Shown: positions 1 to 9,364, counted from the first letter of the stretch. The stretch is 64,000 bases of DNA from an uncultured Oscillospiraceae bacterium (GCA_958448165.1 CAUDCW010000001.1:186001-250000), one strand, 5' to 3'. Program-made: numbers and translations. The notes: generated from the letters alone by a model not told the origin.

Positions 1-1190
1 TTGTGTATTTTGGCGGCAAAGCTTTTAACGTCCTCGTCCCTGGCTATACCGCTTTCTATCATCTCGGCATAACCCGAAATAGACGTAAGCGGCGTTTTAA
101 GCTCGTGCGAAACATTGGCGGTAAACTCCTGCTTCATCTTTTCAACGCTCTTGTGGTGCGTAATATCGACAAGGAAGCACACAACGCCGGTCTGAACGTC
201 GTTGACAAAAACAGGGTTTGTTATGATCTGCAGGCTTTTGTCGCCATGCTCTATCTCGCAGATTGCGTTTTTGCCGTTCATCGCACGGCTTATGCAATCC
301 TCAAATTTTTCACGCTCAGTCACATCAAGCCCGACAGGATGAATCGGCGCATTGCGTTTTGTATGCACCATTTTCTGTGCGCTTTCATTGTGCATAATAA
401 CCTTGCCGTCAATATCAAGAAAAATAAGTCCCTCATTCATATTGGCGGTAATTGTTTTAATCTTCTGCGTTTCGGCAAGAAGCTCCTCGTTTTTACGCCA
501 GATCTGCTCCCTCTGCTGTTCAATGGTTGTCGAAAGCGGCGCAAGCTCGTCATAAGCGACATTTTCGGTGTTTTTCGCCATGTTGACAATCGGCTTTGTA
601 ATGTGCTTTGACATTCTTTTCGCAAGGAACCAGCAGATAAGTATAATCGCACCGCCGATAATAACGACCACAGGCATTATGCTGTTGAACATTGACAGCA
701 CACTATACATATTTTTTGACACTCTCAGAATGTTGCCGTTGTCAAGCCTGACCGCATAATAATACATCAGATCGCCGGTTTCGTTTGAATAGCGGCTGCT
801 GATTCCGATGCCCGAGCTTTTAGCATCTATAAATTCGGGTCGGTCACTGTGGCTCTTCATTTCGTCCTCGTCGAGATCCTTTGAGCTTTCATACAGCACA
901 GTGCCCGAGCCGTCAATAACAGTTATGCGGTAGTCACCGCCCTTATAACTGTCAAGCTCCGAATAATCCGACATCTTGTTGCAGTCCACCACAAGAACCT
1001 GGACATAGTTTTTTATGTCGTCCTTAAGCTGTCCCGACATCAGTGACCAGAATATAATGCTTATCGCAAAACAGGTGAGCAGCAAAGACACAAGCCCGAC
1101 TATTGTAAGATTTTTGGTAATATTAGAGCTTAAATTAACGCTCCTTGTCACCGTGGCTTTACTCTTATTCACCGATTTTGTACCCCACAT
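1..1190 (-). CDS. Sensor histidine kinase, PhoR/WalK-like (partial, C-terminus outside window)
   Basis: Membrane sensor kinase that should autophosphorylate on His and pass the phosphate to the response regulator encoded just upstream. Translation from the ATG at 1190 gives 396 residues before the window edge: a first membrane helix around residues 27-48, an extracytoplasmic segment, a second helix around 167-190, a linker, a PAS-like region around 250-345, and the H-box VSHELKTP with the phospho-accepting His at about residue 362. The N, G1 and G2 boxes of the ATPase domain lie beyond base 1, so the truncation is an artefact of the window. The start overlaps the regulator's 3' end by 26 bp, consistent with translational coupling; a GTG at 1172 is an alternative start. 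The TM-sensor-TM-PAS-HisKA plan fits PhoR, but the signal sensed cannot be told from sequence. Confidence 0.9.
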   Translation of the reverse strand, partial: MWGTKSVNKSKATVTRSVNLSSNITKNLTIVGLVSLLLTCFAISIIFWSLMSGQLKDDIKNYVQVLVVDCNKMSDYSELDSYKGGDYRITVIDGSGTVLYESSKDLDEDEMKSHSDRPEFIDAKSSGIGISSRYSNETGDLMYYYAVRLDNGNILRVSKNMYSVLSMFNSIMPVVVIIGGAIILICWFLAKRMSKHITKPIVNMAKNTENVAYDELAPLSTTIEQQREQIWRKNEELLAETQKIKTITANMNEGLIFLDIDGKVIMHNESAQKMVHTKRNAPIHPVGLDVTEREKFEDCISRAMNGKNAICEIEHGDKSLQIITNPVFVNDVQTGVVCFLVDITHHKSVEKMKQEFTANVSHELKTPLTSISGYAEMIESGIARDEDVKSFAAKIH

Positions 1191-1833
1191 GTCTTACCGT
1201 CACAATATAATTTCCTGCTTCGCCAAGCTTTTGCCTGAGAGTTTTGATGTGCATATCAACAGTGCGGCTCTCGCCCTCAAAGTCATATCCCCAGACCTTG
1301 CCGAGAAGCTTTTCTCTTGAAAGCGCAATATCCTTGTTGGCAACAAGATATTTCAGCAGCTCGTATTCCTTGTATGTAAGAACGCAGGTTTCGCCGCCGA
1401 CGGTAACCTTGTGTTTGTGGTCGTCAATTGTTATTTCCTTGTAAATAAGAGTTTTTTCCTCCTGCTTGTTTTCACAGCGGCGAAGCAACGCCTTGACCCT
1501 CGACACAAGCTCCATTACACCGAACGGCTTTGTTATATAGTCATCGGCACCCATATCAAGCCCCTTGACCTTGTCGATTTCGCTCGTCTTAGCCGTAACC
1601 ATAATAACAGGGATTCCACGGGTAGTTTCTTTTGCCCTGATTTTTTGCAGAATCGCAAGACCGTCCTCACCCGGAAGCATAATGTCGAGCATTACAAGCT
1701 TTGGAAGCTGTTTTTCAAGAGCCGAGACAAAGTCCTTGCCGTTTGAAAAAGCCTGCACCTCAAAGCCGCTGTTTTTAATTGCGTAGCTCTCCATCTCTCT
1801 TATATCATTATCATCCTCAACAATGTAAATCAT
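1165..1833 (-). CDS. OmpR/PhoB-family response regulator
   Basis: Two-component DNA-binding regulator, 222 aa, the usual length of the family. The receiver domain (about 1-118) has the acidic pair E6/D7/D8, the phosphorylation site D50 in MLDIMLPGEDG, and the conserved Thr and Lys in IMVTAK and YITKPF. The winged-helix effector domain (about 130-222) ends with the typical RTVDMHIKTLRQKL and VRHVGYKI segments. The start is supported by an ATGAGG ribosome site 7 nt upstream of the ATG. It is the first gene of an operon with the overlapping sensor kinase. PhoP is a possible identity (phosphate regulon) because the kinase is PhoR-like, but no pst or phn genes are in view, so the regulon is unassigned. 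Confidence 0.93.
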   Translation of the reverse strand: MIYIVEDDNDIREMESYAIKNSGFEVQAFSNGKDFVSALEKQLPKLVMLDIMLPGEDGLAILQKIRAKETTRGIPVIMVTAKTSEIDKVKGLDMGADDYITKPFGVMELVSRVKALLRRCENKQEEKTLIYKEITIDDHKHKVTVGGETCVLTYKEYELLKYLVANKDIALSREKLLGKVWGYDFEGESRTVDMHIKTLRQKLGEAGNYIVTVRHVGYKIGE

Positions 1834-1912
1834 AGCGCAACCTCATTTCCTTCATATAACTAAATTAAGTATATCACATTTATATATAGCAGTGGGTAAA
1901 ACTTTGGTAAAA

Positions 1913-2377
1913 TCAGATATCAAGCTCCATATACCTGCGGTAAGTCTTAAATCCGACTGCCTCATAAAATTTCAGTGCATTCTCGTTAAACTCCCACATA
2001 TCAAGCTCAATTTTATCATAGTTCTTCTTTTTTGCTTCTTCCCTGATAAAATCAAGCATTTCACTTGCCACTCCCTGCCGCCTGTATTTTTCATCCACGC
2101 CGAATTCAACAATATGATAATATTTTCTTTCCAGACCATACGGCGATAACGGCTTTACAGCATATTCAACACAGGCAAAGCCGCATATTACGCCGTTTCT
2201 TTCAGCGACAATTATATCAGAATCTTCACTTTCCAGCATATCGAATATAACATCCTGCATTTCCCTGCAAAAGCCGCTTCTGAATATGTCGGGTCTGCCC
2301 TTGCAGTGCAGCTCGTTTACCTGTTTTCTGAGCCTGTTTATCTGCTCCGGTTCCTCATAATTTGCATAGCGTACCAT
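1913..2377 (-). CDS. GNAT-family N-acetyltransferase
   Basis: Predicted acetyl-CoA-dependent N-acetyltransferase of about 154 aa. The acetyl-CoA pyrophosphate loop is VDEKYRRQGVASEML (R/Q-x-x-G-x-A type), preceded by the beta-strand YYHIVEFGV and followed by a C-terminal ENALKFYEAVGFKTYRR segment typical of the fold (motif B). I chose the ATG at 2377 because it follows GAGGAG at normal spacing; an upstream in-frame start would run back into the preceding gene without a ribosome site. The gene starts 2 nt after the stop of the RNA methyltransferase, so the two are probably co-transcribed. The substrate (ribosomal protein, amine or antibiotic) cannot be told. Confidence 0.85.
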   Translation of the reverse strand: MVRYANYEEPEQINRLRKQVNELHCKGRPDIFRSGFCREMQDVIFDMLESEDSDIIVAERNGVICGFACVEYAVKPLSPYGLERKYYHIVEFGVDEKYRRQGVASEMLDFIREEAKKKNYDKIELDMWEFNENALKFYEAVGFKTYRRYMELDI

Positions 2378-2379
2378 TT

Positions 2380-3561
2380 TTATCTCCTCGCATCTGTTTG
2401 TCTTTCCAGCACCGCGACACATTCCGTATGATTTGTAAAGGGGAACATATCAAACGGTCTTATAAATTCCGCCTTGTAGCCGTGCTTTGTCAGAAAATAC
2501 AAATCTCTTCTCAGCGTTTCGGGATTGCAGGAAACATAGACAACTCTTTTCGGCTTGATCTTTGTCAGTGACGTCAAAAACGCCTTTGAACAGCCTGCTC
2601 TCGGCGGGTCGGCTATAACACAATCAAGCTGCTCTCCCCTTTTTGCAAGTGCTTCAATATACCGTTGTGCATCATCGTTTACAAAGCTTATATTTGTGAT
2701 ATCGTTGAGCCTTGCATTTTCTATTGCGTCATTATATGCATCACGGTTCAGCTCAACGCTCAACACCTCGGCTCCCGTCTGCCGGGCGGCTATAATGCCG
2801 ATTGTGCCGACTCCGCTGTATGCGTCAAGCACACGTTCGCCCTTATTAAGCTGTGCCTTTTCAATCGCACAGGAATAAAGTCTTTCCGTCTGAATCGGGT
2901 TTATCTGATAAAACGACTTTGCAGAAATTTTAAACTTCATTCCGCACAGGCTGTCGGTGATATACCCTTTGCCGAAAATCACACTCCCCTGTCCGTCCAG
3001 AAAAACTCCCTGCGGCGATTGGTTAATTATTTCCGTTATCGTTGTTATATCGGGGCACTTCTCAAGCAGCGACAGAATGAATTTGCTGTCGGGTGAAAAT
3101 GTCTTTTTTGCACACACAAAGCACAGCATAATTTCGCCGCTTTTGTGTCCTGTTTTTATAAGCATATGCTTCAGATTTCCGCTGCCGTTTTTGGGCATAA
3201 ATATTTTTATGCCGCTGTTTTGCAAAAGTCCGGTCACTGTTTTTGCAATCTCACACGCACGCTCGTTGTTTACAAGGCAGTCAAAGCACTCGACCAAGCC
3301 GGACGTTTTCGACTGATAGAGTCCGCACACAATTCTGCCGTTTTTGGCTTTCTTAAACACAAACTGCTGTTTGTTTCGGTAGTGGTACGGCTCGCTCATA
3401 CCGACAATTTTCTTGACTGTTCCAAACTGCCGCAAAAGCCTGTACACCGTATTCTGCTTCCATTTGAGCTGGCGTTCATAGCTCATATTGCTCAGCTGAC
3501 AGCCGCTGCATTTTTTTGCAACCGAGCATATCCTTTCGGTTTTATTTTCTGCTGTATCCAT
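2380..3561 (-). CDS. 23S rRNA/tRNA (uracil-5-)-methyltransferase, RumA/TrmA family
   Basis: SAM-dependent enzyme that makes 5-methyluridine in rRNA or tRNA. The N-terminus carries the iron-sulfur ligands CSVAKKCSGC (about residues 12-21) with a further CFDC later, as in RumA-type enzymes. The SAM-binding loop is VLDAYSGVGTIGI, the catalytic motif is IADPPRAGC, and the nucleophilic Cys is C345 in VSCNPETLRRDL, followed by the C-terminal HTECVAVLER with the general-base Glu. At 393 aa it lacks the N-terminal TRAM domain that brings many relatives to about 450 aa, so it is a short form. Which uridine it modifies (RlmC-, RlmD- or RlmCD-like) is not decidable here. It is the first gene of a two-gene unit with the acetyltransferase. 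Confidence 0.9.
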   Translation of the reverse strand: MDTAENKTERICSVAKKCSGCQLSNMSYERQLKWKQNTVYRLLRQFGTVKKIVGMSEPYHYRNKQQFVFKKAKNGRIVCGLYQSKTSGLVECFDCLVNNERACEIAKTVTGLLQNSGIKIFMPKNGSGNLKHMLIKTGHKSGEIMLCFVCAKKTFSPDSKFILSLLEKCPDITTITEIINQSPQGVFLDGQGSVIFGKGYITDSLCGMKFKISAKSFYQINPIQTERLYSCAIEKAQLNKGERVLDAYSGVGTIGIIAARQTGAEVLSVELNRDAYNDAIENARLNDITNISFVNDDAQRYIEALAKRGEQLDCVIADPPRAGCSKAFLTSLTKIKPKRVVYVSCNPETLRRDLYFLTKHGYKAEFIRPFDMFPFTNHTECVAVLERQTDARR

Positions 3562-3756
3562 ATCGCTTTCTCCGCTAAAATTTCCGCTGAAATTATTTTA
3601 TAGATTATTACAGCTATTCTACCATAAAGAGCAGAAAAATAAAAGTTGTAAAATTACTGTTAACACTTTAAAAAGCAGCACATTTTGCAATAAAAAAGTG
3701 TTATGATTGTGCACGGAAGATTAAAAGTGCTCCAAGATACAAATTTGGATTAAGCA

Positions 3757-3784
3757 TTGACACTGTGTAAAAAATCAGTATAAT
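3757..3784 (+). promoter_or_regulatory. Sigma-A-type promoter for the activase operon
   Basis: TTGACA (3757-3762), 16-nt spacer, TATAAT (3779-3784): both boxes are perfect consensus. It lies about 100 nt upstream of the TTG start at 3884, in a 320-bp AT-rich spacer (3562-3883) that holds nothing else I can support. Confidence 0.85.
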
Positions 3785-3883
3785 ATTAGCTGCTTGAAAC
3801 TTATTTTTATTTTAGAATTAAAAACATTACCTATTATAATATAATACAAGGATAGGCTGAAGTATAATTTAGGAGGGATACCC

Positions 3884-6796
3884 TTGCGTATTGGCTTGGA
3901 TATAGGCTCTACAACGGTAAAATGCGTTGTTTTGGACGAAAAGAACGAAATAAAATACAGCACCTACGAGCGTCACTACTCTCAGATTACAAGCAAGATT
4001 GCCGAAATTCTTGAACGTGTAAGAAACGAAATTGATGGCGCGGAGAATGCATTTGTTGCAATTTCGGGCAGTGCCGGAATGGGCGTTGCCGACAAATGCG
4101 GCATCGACTTTGTTCAGGAGGTTTATGCCACACGAGTTTCCGCAAACACATTTATCCCCGGAACAGACGTAATCATCGAGCTTGGCGGCGAGGACGCAAA
4201 GATACTCTTCCTCACCGGCGGAATGGAAGTTCGTATGAACGGCACCTGCGCAGGTGGAACCGGAGCTTTTATTGACCAGATGGCAACTCTTCTGAACGTA
4301 CCGTTAGAGGATATGGACGCCTTGGCAAAGCAGCACGAAAAAACCTACACAATAGCAAGCCGCTGCGGCGTTTTTGCAAAAACCGACATACAGCCGCTGT
4401 TAAATCAGGGTGCAAGAAAAAGCGATATCGCCGAGAGTATTTTTCAGGCTGTCGTAAGCCAGACTGTAGCAGGTCTTGCTCAGGGACGAGAAATCGAGGG
4501 CAAAATCGTTTATCTCGGCGGACCTCTTACATTTATGTCAGAGCTTAGAAAATGCTTTGACGAAACCCTGCGTACAACGGGCATCTGCCCCGAAAACTCA
4601 CTGTACTATGTTGCAAGCGGTGCGGCACTCTGCGCCGAGCATAAAATAGATTTTGACGAAACAATAAATAAGGTAAAAAATTATCACGGCAGCGGAAACT
4701 TCGCCTTTAACAAGCCTCTGTTTGAGAGTCAGGCTGATTACGACGAGTTCAAGGCACGTCACGACAAGGCGACCGTTCCGCAAAAAGAGCTTGCAGGCTA
4801 CAAGGGCAAGGCGTATTTAGGCATGGACGCCGGTTCAACAACCGTAAAGGCTGTTGTTCTCAACGAGGACGGCGAGCTGCTCTATTCGCAGTATATGCCT
4901 TCAAAGGGAAATCCGGTTGAGCTGATCAAAGGCTTTCTTGAAAGAGTTTATGAAATCTGCCCCGACATTGACATAGCAAGCTCTGCCGTTACAGGCTACG
5001 GCGAAGAAATCATAAAGAACGCTTTTGATGTGGACTATGGCATTGTTGAAACCGTCGCCCACTTCACTGCGGCTAAATACTTCAAGCCCGACGTCGAATT
5101 TGTTATCGACATCGGCGGTCAGGATATAAAATGCTTCAAAATTCACAACGGAGCAATCGACAACATATTTCTTAACGAGGCTTGCTCCTCCGGCTGCGGA
5201 AGCTTTTTGCAGACCTTTGCAAACGCACTCGGCTATTCAATCGAAGAATTTGCCCAAATGGGACTTTTTGCAAAGCACCCCGTTGACCTCGGCTCACGCT
5301 GTACGGTATTTATGAACTCATCCGTTAAGCAGGCGCAGAAGGACGGCGCAACCATTGAGGATATTTCTGCGGGACTTTCGCTTTCGGTTGTAAAGAACGC
5401 CCTTTATAAGGTTATAAGAGCCTCAAGCCCCGATGAGCTTGGCAAAAAGGTTGTTGTTCAGGGCGGAACCTTTTTGAACGACGCAGTACTGCGTGCATTT
5501 GAAATGGAAATGGGTGTAAACGTAGTAAGGGCAAATATCGCCGGACTTATGGGTGCCTACGGCGCCGCACTTTATTCTATGTCCAAGACAAAGGACATAG
5601 AAAACCCCAAAAGCTCAATTACAAGAAAAGACGGCCTTGCCAATTTTGTTCACGATATACGAGTGGTAAACTGCGGAATGTGCCAGAACAACTGCCGTCT
5701 TACCGTCAATTCTTTCGGCGGCGGCAAAAAATTCATCGCCGGCAACCGCTGTGAAAAGCCCGTTACCAAGAAAACCTCCTCAGCAGATGATTACAATATC
5801 TATGCCTACAAGCTCAGGCTTCTTCAGGATTACAAGCCGGTAAAGGGCAAGAGAGGCAAAATCGGTATTCCGATGGGACTTAATATGTATGAGCTTCTCC
5901 CATTCTGGCACGCTTTCTTCACAAGCCTTGGCTTTGAGGTGGTTCATTCTCCCCTGTCAAGCAGACAGCTTTACCAGCGAGGCCAGCAGACAATCCCGTC
6001 CGATACTGTCTGCTTCCCTGCAAAGCTGATGCACGGTCACGTTCAGACTCTTATCGACGAGGGAATCAGCACCGTCTTTTATCCCTGCCTTTCATATAAC
6101 CTTGACGAGGGTCTTGGCGATAACCACTATAACTGCCCGGTTGTTGCATATTATCCCGAGGTTATCAAAAACAATATGAAGGACATTGAAAAAATCCTGT
6201 TTATCAAGGATTATTTCGGCATACACCGCAGAAAGGACTTCCCGAAAAAGGCTGTCGAAAGGCTCGGACTCTACTTCCCCGATATCACATATTCTGAGGT
6301 TAAAAAGGCAAGCGATAACGCATACGCCGAATATGAAAGCTATATGAGCAAGATAAGACAAAAGGGCAACGAGATTATAGAGAGAGCCGAAAAAGATGGA
6401 AAACACATTATGGTGCTTTCAGGCAGACCGTACCATGTTGACCCTGAAATCAACCACGGCATTGACAAGCTCATTTCAAGCTTCGGCGTTGCAATCATTT
6501 CAGAGGACGTGATTTCTCCGAGAGTTGAAAAATTCAAAACCGGCGTTCTCAATCAGTGGACATACCATTCAAGGCTTTACGCTGCGGCAAAATACATTAC
6601 CACAAGAAAAGATATGGATCTTATTCAGCTTGTTTCGTTCGGCTGCGGCGTTGACGCCATTACAACCGATGAGGTAAGAGACATACTTGAAAAAAGCGGA
6701 AAAATTTACACACAGATTAAAATAGATGAAATTACAAACCTTGGTGCGGTTAAAATCCGTATCCGCAGCCTGCTTGCAGCGATAGGCAAAGAATAA
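3884..6796 (+). CDS. Fused double acyl-CoA dehydratase activase (BadF/BcrA/HgdC-type ATPase x2 + DUF2229-like C-terminus)
   Basis: A 970-aa ATPase predicted to drive low-potential electron transfer to a dehydratase or double-cubane-type partner. There are two ASKHA units: one begins GLDIGSTTVK (residues 4-13), the second GMDAGSTTVK (about residue 308). Each keeps the pair of cluster-ligand cysteines: C122 in MNGTCAGGTG and C161 in ASRCGVF in the first, EACSSGCGSF and GSRCTVF in the second. In HgdC the matching cysteines hold one [4Fe-4S] between two monomers, so this protein could form the dimer interface within one chain. The C-terminal third (DUF2229/COG3580-like) has VNCGMCQNNCRL and a later CEKP. 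Translation starts at TTG 3884 behind AGGAGG. The partner gene follows after 21 bp. Known of family: ATP-dependent reductive activation. Substrate unknown. Confidence 0.88.
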   Translation: MRIGLDIGSTTVKCVVLDEKNEIKYSTYERHYSQITSKIAEILERVRNEIDGAENAFVAISGSAGMGVADKCGIDFVQEVYATRVSANTFIPGTDVIIELGGEDAKILFLTGGMEVRMNGTCAGGTGAFIDQMATLLNVPLEDMDALAKQHEKTYTIASRCGVFAKTDIQPLLNQGARKSDIAESIFQAVVSQTVAGLAQGREIEGKIVYLGGPLTFMSELRKCFDETLRTTGICPENSLYYVASGAALCAEHKIDFDETINKVKNYHGSGNFAFNKPLFESQADYDEFKARHDKATVPQKELAGYKGKAYLGMDAGSTTVKAVVLNEDGELLYSQYMPSKGNPVELIKGFLERVYEICPDIDIASSAVTGYGEEIIKNAFDVDYGIVETVAHFTAAKYFKPDVEFVIDIGGQDIKCFKIHNGAIDNIFLNEACSSGCGSFLQTFANALGYSIEEFAQMGLFAKHPVDLGSRCTVFMNSSVKQAQKDGATIEDISAGLSLSVVKNALYKVIRASSPDELGKKVVVQGGTFLNDAVLRAFEMEMGVNVVRANIAGLMGAYGAALYSMSKTKDIENPKSSITRKDGLANFVHDIRVVNCGMCQNNCRLTVNSFGGGKKFIAGNRCEKPVTKKTSSADDYNIYAYKLRLLQDYKPVKGKRGKIGIPMGLNMYELLPFWHAFFTSLGFEVVHSPLSSRQLYQRGQQTIPSDTVCFPAKLMHGHVQTLIDEGISTVFYPCLSYNLDEGLGDNHYNCPVVAYYPEVIKNNMKDIEKILFIKDYFGIHRRKDFPKKAVERLGLYFPDITYSEVKKASDNAYAEYESYMSKIRQKGNEIIERAEKDGKHIMVLSGRPYHVDPEINHGIDKLISSFGVAIISEDVISPRVEKFKTGVLNQWTYHSRLYAAAKYITTRKDMDLIQLVSFGCGVDAITTDEVRDILEKSGKIYTQIKIDEITNLGAVKIRIRSLLAAIGKE

Positions 6797-6817
6797 TTTT
6801 AAAGAAAGGGTGAAATT

Positions 6818-8107
6818 ATGGCTGAACTCAAATATGACAAAGACGGCAGACTCCTTTTCACTAAAGAAATGAAAGAGGAATACACAATTCTGATTCCTAT
6901 GATGATGCCTACCCATTTTAATATTATGAAAAGCGTGCTGATTCACAACGGCTACAATATGGTTCTGCTTGACACAGACGGACCGGAAATTGCCCAGACA
7001 GGACTTAAATATGTTCATAACGACACCTGCTATCCCGCACTTCTTGTTATCGGTCAGCTTATGCACGCACTTGAAAGCGGAAAATACGATATACACAAAA
7101 CTGCGCTGATGATAACGCAGACAGGCGGCGGCTGCCGTGCCTCAAACTACATTCACCTTTTACGAAAGGCACTTCACAAGGCGGGGCTCGACTTCGTGCC
7201 GATTATATCCCTGAACCTTTCGGGTCTTGAGAAAAACCCCGGCTTTTCTCTGACACTGCCGATGATAAGACAGCTTGTGGCTGCTCTTGTATATGGCGAT
7301 GTTATTATGCTCACCGCAAATCAGGTTCGCCCATATGAAATAAACAAGGGCGAGGCTGACGCCTTGGTGGCAAGCTGGACGCAGACTCTTTCCGACGAAT
7401 TCGCAAACGGAGAGGGTTACACAACAAAGGCAATTGAAGAGCGCCTAGACAAAATATGCCGTGATTTTGCAAACATCAAGGTAAACAGAGTGCCGAAGGT
7501 CAAGGTTGGCATTGTGGGCGAAATCTATGTCAAATACGCCCGTCTTGGCAACAATGACCTTGAAAAATTCCTTGCCAATCAGGGCTGCGAGGTGTATCTG
7601 CCGGGACTTATGGGATTTGCACAGTTCAAGGTTGATAACCGCCTTGAGGACATCAAAATGTTCGGCGGCAGCAAGATAAAATACTCGGTTATAAATATGC
7701 TTATGAGCTTTCTGAACAGAATGGAAGCCATGATTATCGACTGCACCAAAAAGTACGGCTTCAACCCTCCGGCTACCTACGCACATATCAAGGAACTTGA
7801 CAAGGGTGTTATCGGCTACGGCAGTAAAATGGGCGAGGGTTGGCTCTTAACTGCCGAAATGCTGGAGCTTGCCGAATCCGGCTACGAAAACATAGTCTGC
7901 ACTCAGCCTTTCGGTTGTCTTCCAAACCACATCAACGGCAAGGGTGCTATAAGAAAAATCAAAAGCGTCAATCCAAAAGCAAATATAGTTACAATCGACT
8001 ACGACCCCGGCGCACCAAGAGTTAATCAGGAAAACAGAATCAAGCTTATGCTTGCCGTTGCAAAAGAAAACCTGCAGAACGAGCTTGCCAAAAACAACGA
8101 TAAGTAG
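6818..8107 (+). CDS. 2-hydroxyacyl-CoA dehydratase-like (HgdB/D-subunit, COG3581-type) partner protein
   Basis: 429-aa cytoplasmic protein related to the cluster-bearing subunits of 2-hydroxyacyl-CoA dehydratases and to double-cubane cluster proteins. Conserved cysteines that could bind iron-sulfur clusters are in NDTCYPA, GGGCRASNY and QPFGCLPNH. It starts 21 bp after the activase with an AGAAAGGG ribosome site and ends at a strong terminator, so the two form a two-gene operon. No second dehydratase subunit, CoA-transferase or acyl-CoA dehydrogenase is nearby, which argues against a normal amino-acid fermentation operon. The pair is better read as an ATP-driven reductase of unknown substrate. 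The product is clear at superfamily level only. Confidence 0.8.
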   Translation: MAELKYDKDGRLLFTKEMKEEYTILIPMMMPTHFNIMKSVLIHNGYNMVLLDTDGPEIAQTGLKYVHNDTCYPALLVIGQLMHALESGKYDIHKTALMITQTGGGCRASNYIHLLRKALHKAGLDFVPIISLNLSGLEKNPGFSLTLPMIRQLVAALVYGDVIMLTANQVRPYEINKGEADALVASWTQTLSDEFANGEGYTTKAIEERLDKICRDFANIKVNRVPKVKVGIVGEIYVKYARLGNNDLEKFLANQGCEVYLPGLMGFAQFKVDNRLEDIKMFGGSKIKYSVINMLMSFLNRMEAMIIDCTKKYGFNPPATYAHIKELDKGVIGYGSKMGEGWLLTAEMLELAESGYENIVCTQPFGCLPNHINGKGAIRKIKSVNPKANIVTIDYDPGAPRVNQENRIKLMLAVAKENLQNELAKNNDK

Positions 8108-8140
8108 AGTTTTGAGTTTTGAGATTTCAGAAAATTCACA

Positions 8141-8186
8141 CAGAGCCTCAGCAATCACAACTGCTGAGGCTCTGTTTTCTTATCTT
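8141..8186 (+). terminator. Intrinsic terminator of the activase operon
   Basis: Perfect 13-bp stem, CAGAGCCTCAGCA (8141-8153) with TGCTGAGGCTCTG (8162-8174), 8-nt loop, then TTTTCTTATCTT. Confidence 0.9.
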
Positions 8187-8294
8187 ATGAATAAATATAC
8201 ATCACAAAAGAAATATGCGGATTTTCACCGTAACATCTGCCAAATTTACACATATTTATGCGTTCAATATGCCCAAATCTCGGCTTATTCATAA

Positions 8295-8323
8295 TTGAAG
8301 CAAGTAATTCAGTATGGTAAAAT
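8295..8323 (+). promoter_or_regulatory. Promoter for the small dockerin protein
   Basis: TTGAAG (8295-8300), 17-nt spacer, TAAAAT (8318-8323), 38 nt before the ATG at 8362, which has its own AGGAG ribosome site. Confidence 0.65.
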
Positions 8324-8361
8324 ACTAAGCGATACGGTATTGAAAAAGGAGAAGGTATAAA

Positions 8362-9225
8362 ATGAAAAAGAAAATAATATCTGCAATTTTATGCGCCGCC
8401 ATAGCGGCAGCAAGCATTGTATCGTCATCGGCTGTTGAAGCCGATAATCCGGCGTCGGGCGCTTCACTTAATTACAAAATCATCGGTGAAACCACCCTTA
8501 AAAACAATTATGCGACCTTTTACACCTTCGGTTCAAGCTTTGACCCGACAGCAGGAATATCTTTTAAGGACCGGGACACTTCAAACACCGTTTTGGACTA
8601 CTATTTTACCTCTCCGACTCCGTCAGGTGTTTCAAAGCATTTGCCGAGCGACTCAGGATACAGCATCAGAACATTGCTCGGAAGCGGCAGTGGCAGCTGC
8701 AACAGAGCACTAAAGTTTGTCAGCACAGGCGGCACCTATGAAAAGATAAGAGTAAAGCTATCTGATTTTTCGACATATTTCAATGATAACGGCACACATA
8801 CCATGGCTTTCTTTGACGATCCCTCTCACGATTATAACTTCACAAAGGAGTCGAGTGCCTATACTTCATCACTTATATTTTTCAGCGGCGGTGCTATTAC
8901 AGCCGTGGCACCGGACAGTAACGGTTACGCTGAAATATATGTCAGCACAAAGCTTGGCTGCGAAACATTCTTTACCACAGACTTCCGCGGTAATAACTCA
9001 ATCGGCGGTGGAATATCAGGGTCAACATTTGCAGGCTTCACCATCGGCGATGTTGACAAAAGCGGCTACATCAGCCTTAATGACGCAATATTAATTCAGA
9101 AATACAATGTCGGAAAGGAAACCTTTGACAAGCTGTCAAAACGTAACGCAGACGCAAACCGTGACGGTGTGATTAATCTCAAGGACACCGTAAAGGTGCA
9201 GAAGTATAATCTGCATATTGAATAA
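8362..9225 (+). CDS. Secreted dockerin-domain protein of unknown function
   Basis: 287-aa exported protein. Residues 1-25 form a signal peptide (two basic Lys runs, hydrophobic core, Ala-rich cleavage region). Residues about 30-225 are a Ser/Thr/Gly/aromatic-rich, probably beta-sandwich region that I do not recognise as a catalytic or carbohydrate-binding family. Residues 229-287 are a type I dockerin with both calcium-loop repeats: GDVDKSGYISLNDAILIQKY and ADANRDGVINLKDTVKVQKY. A dockerin normally plugs the protein into a cohesin on a scaffoldin, so this is probably a subunit of a surface complex. The gene is monocistronic, with its own promoter and terminator. No cohesin gene is in the window. 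Confidence 0.85.
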   Translation: MKKKIISAILCAAIAAASIVSSSAVEADNPASGASLNYKIIGETTLKNNYATFYTFGSSFDPTAGISFKDRDTSNTVLDYYFTSPTPSGVSKHLPSDSGYSIRTLLGSGSGSCNRALKFVSTGGTYEKIRVKLSDFSTYFNDNGTHTMAFFDDPSHDYNFTKESSAYTSSLIFFSGGAITAVAPDSNGYAEIYVSTKLGCETFFTTDFRGNNSIGGGISGSTFAGFTIGDVDKSGYISLNDAILIQKYNVGKETFDKLSKRNADANRDGVINLKDTVKVQKYNLHIE

Positions 9226-9230
9226 ACGGC

Positions 9231-9277
9231 AAAAAAGTCCGCAGTAAACCACACCGGTTTATTGCGGACTTTTTTTG
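9231..9277 (+). terminator. Terminator after the small dockerin gene
   Basis: 14-bp stem with one G-T wobble: GTCCGCAGTAAACC (9237-9250), 5-nt loop, GGTTTATTGCGGAC (9256-9269), flanked by A6 on one side and T7 on the other, so it could act in both directions. Confidence 0.9.
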
Positions 9278-9364
9278 CTATCTCCGTCTGAAGTCAGGTG
9301 AATACCTGTCAGGAGTTTATATATTAATATACATTTAGTATAATATTATATATCGTTATCCAAA

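Noticed and set aside
1..1190. Truncated sensor kinase as a pseudogene
   Set aside because: The frame is open to base 1; the missing ATPase domain is outside the window.
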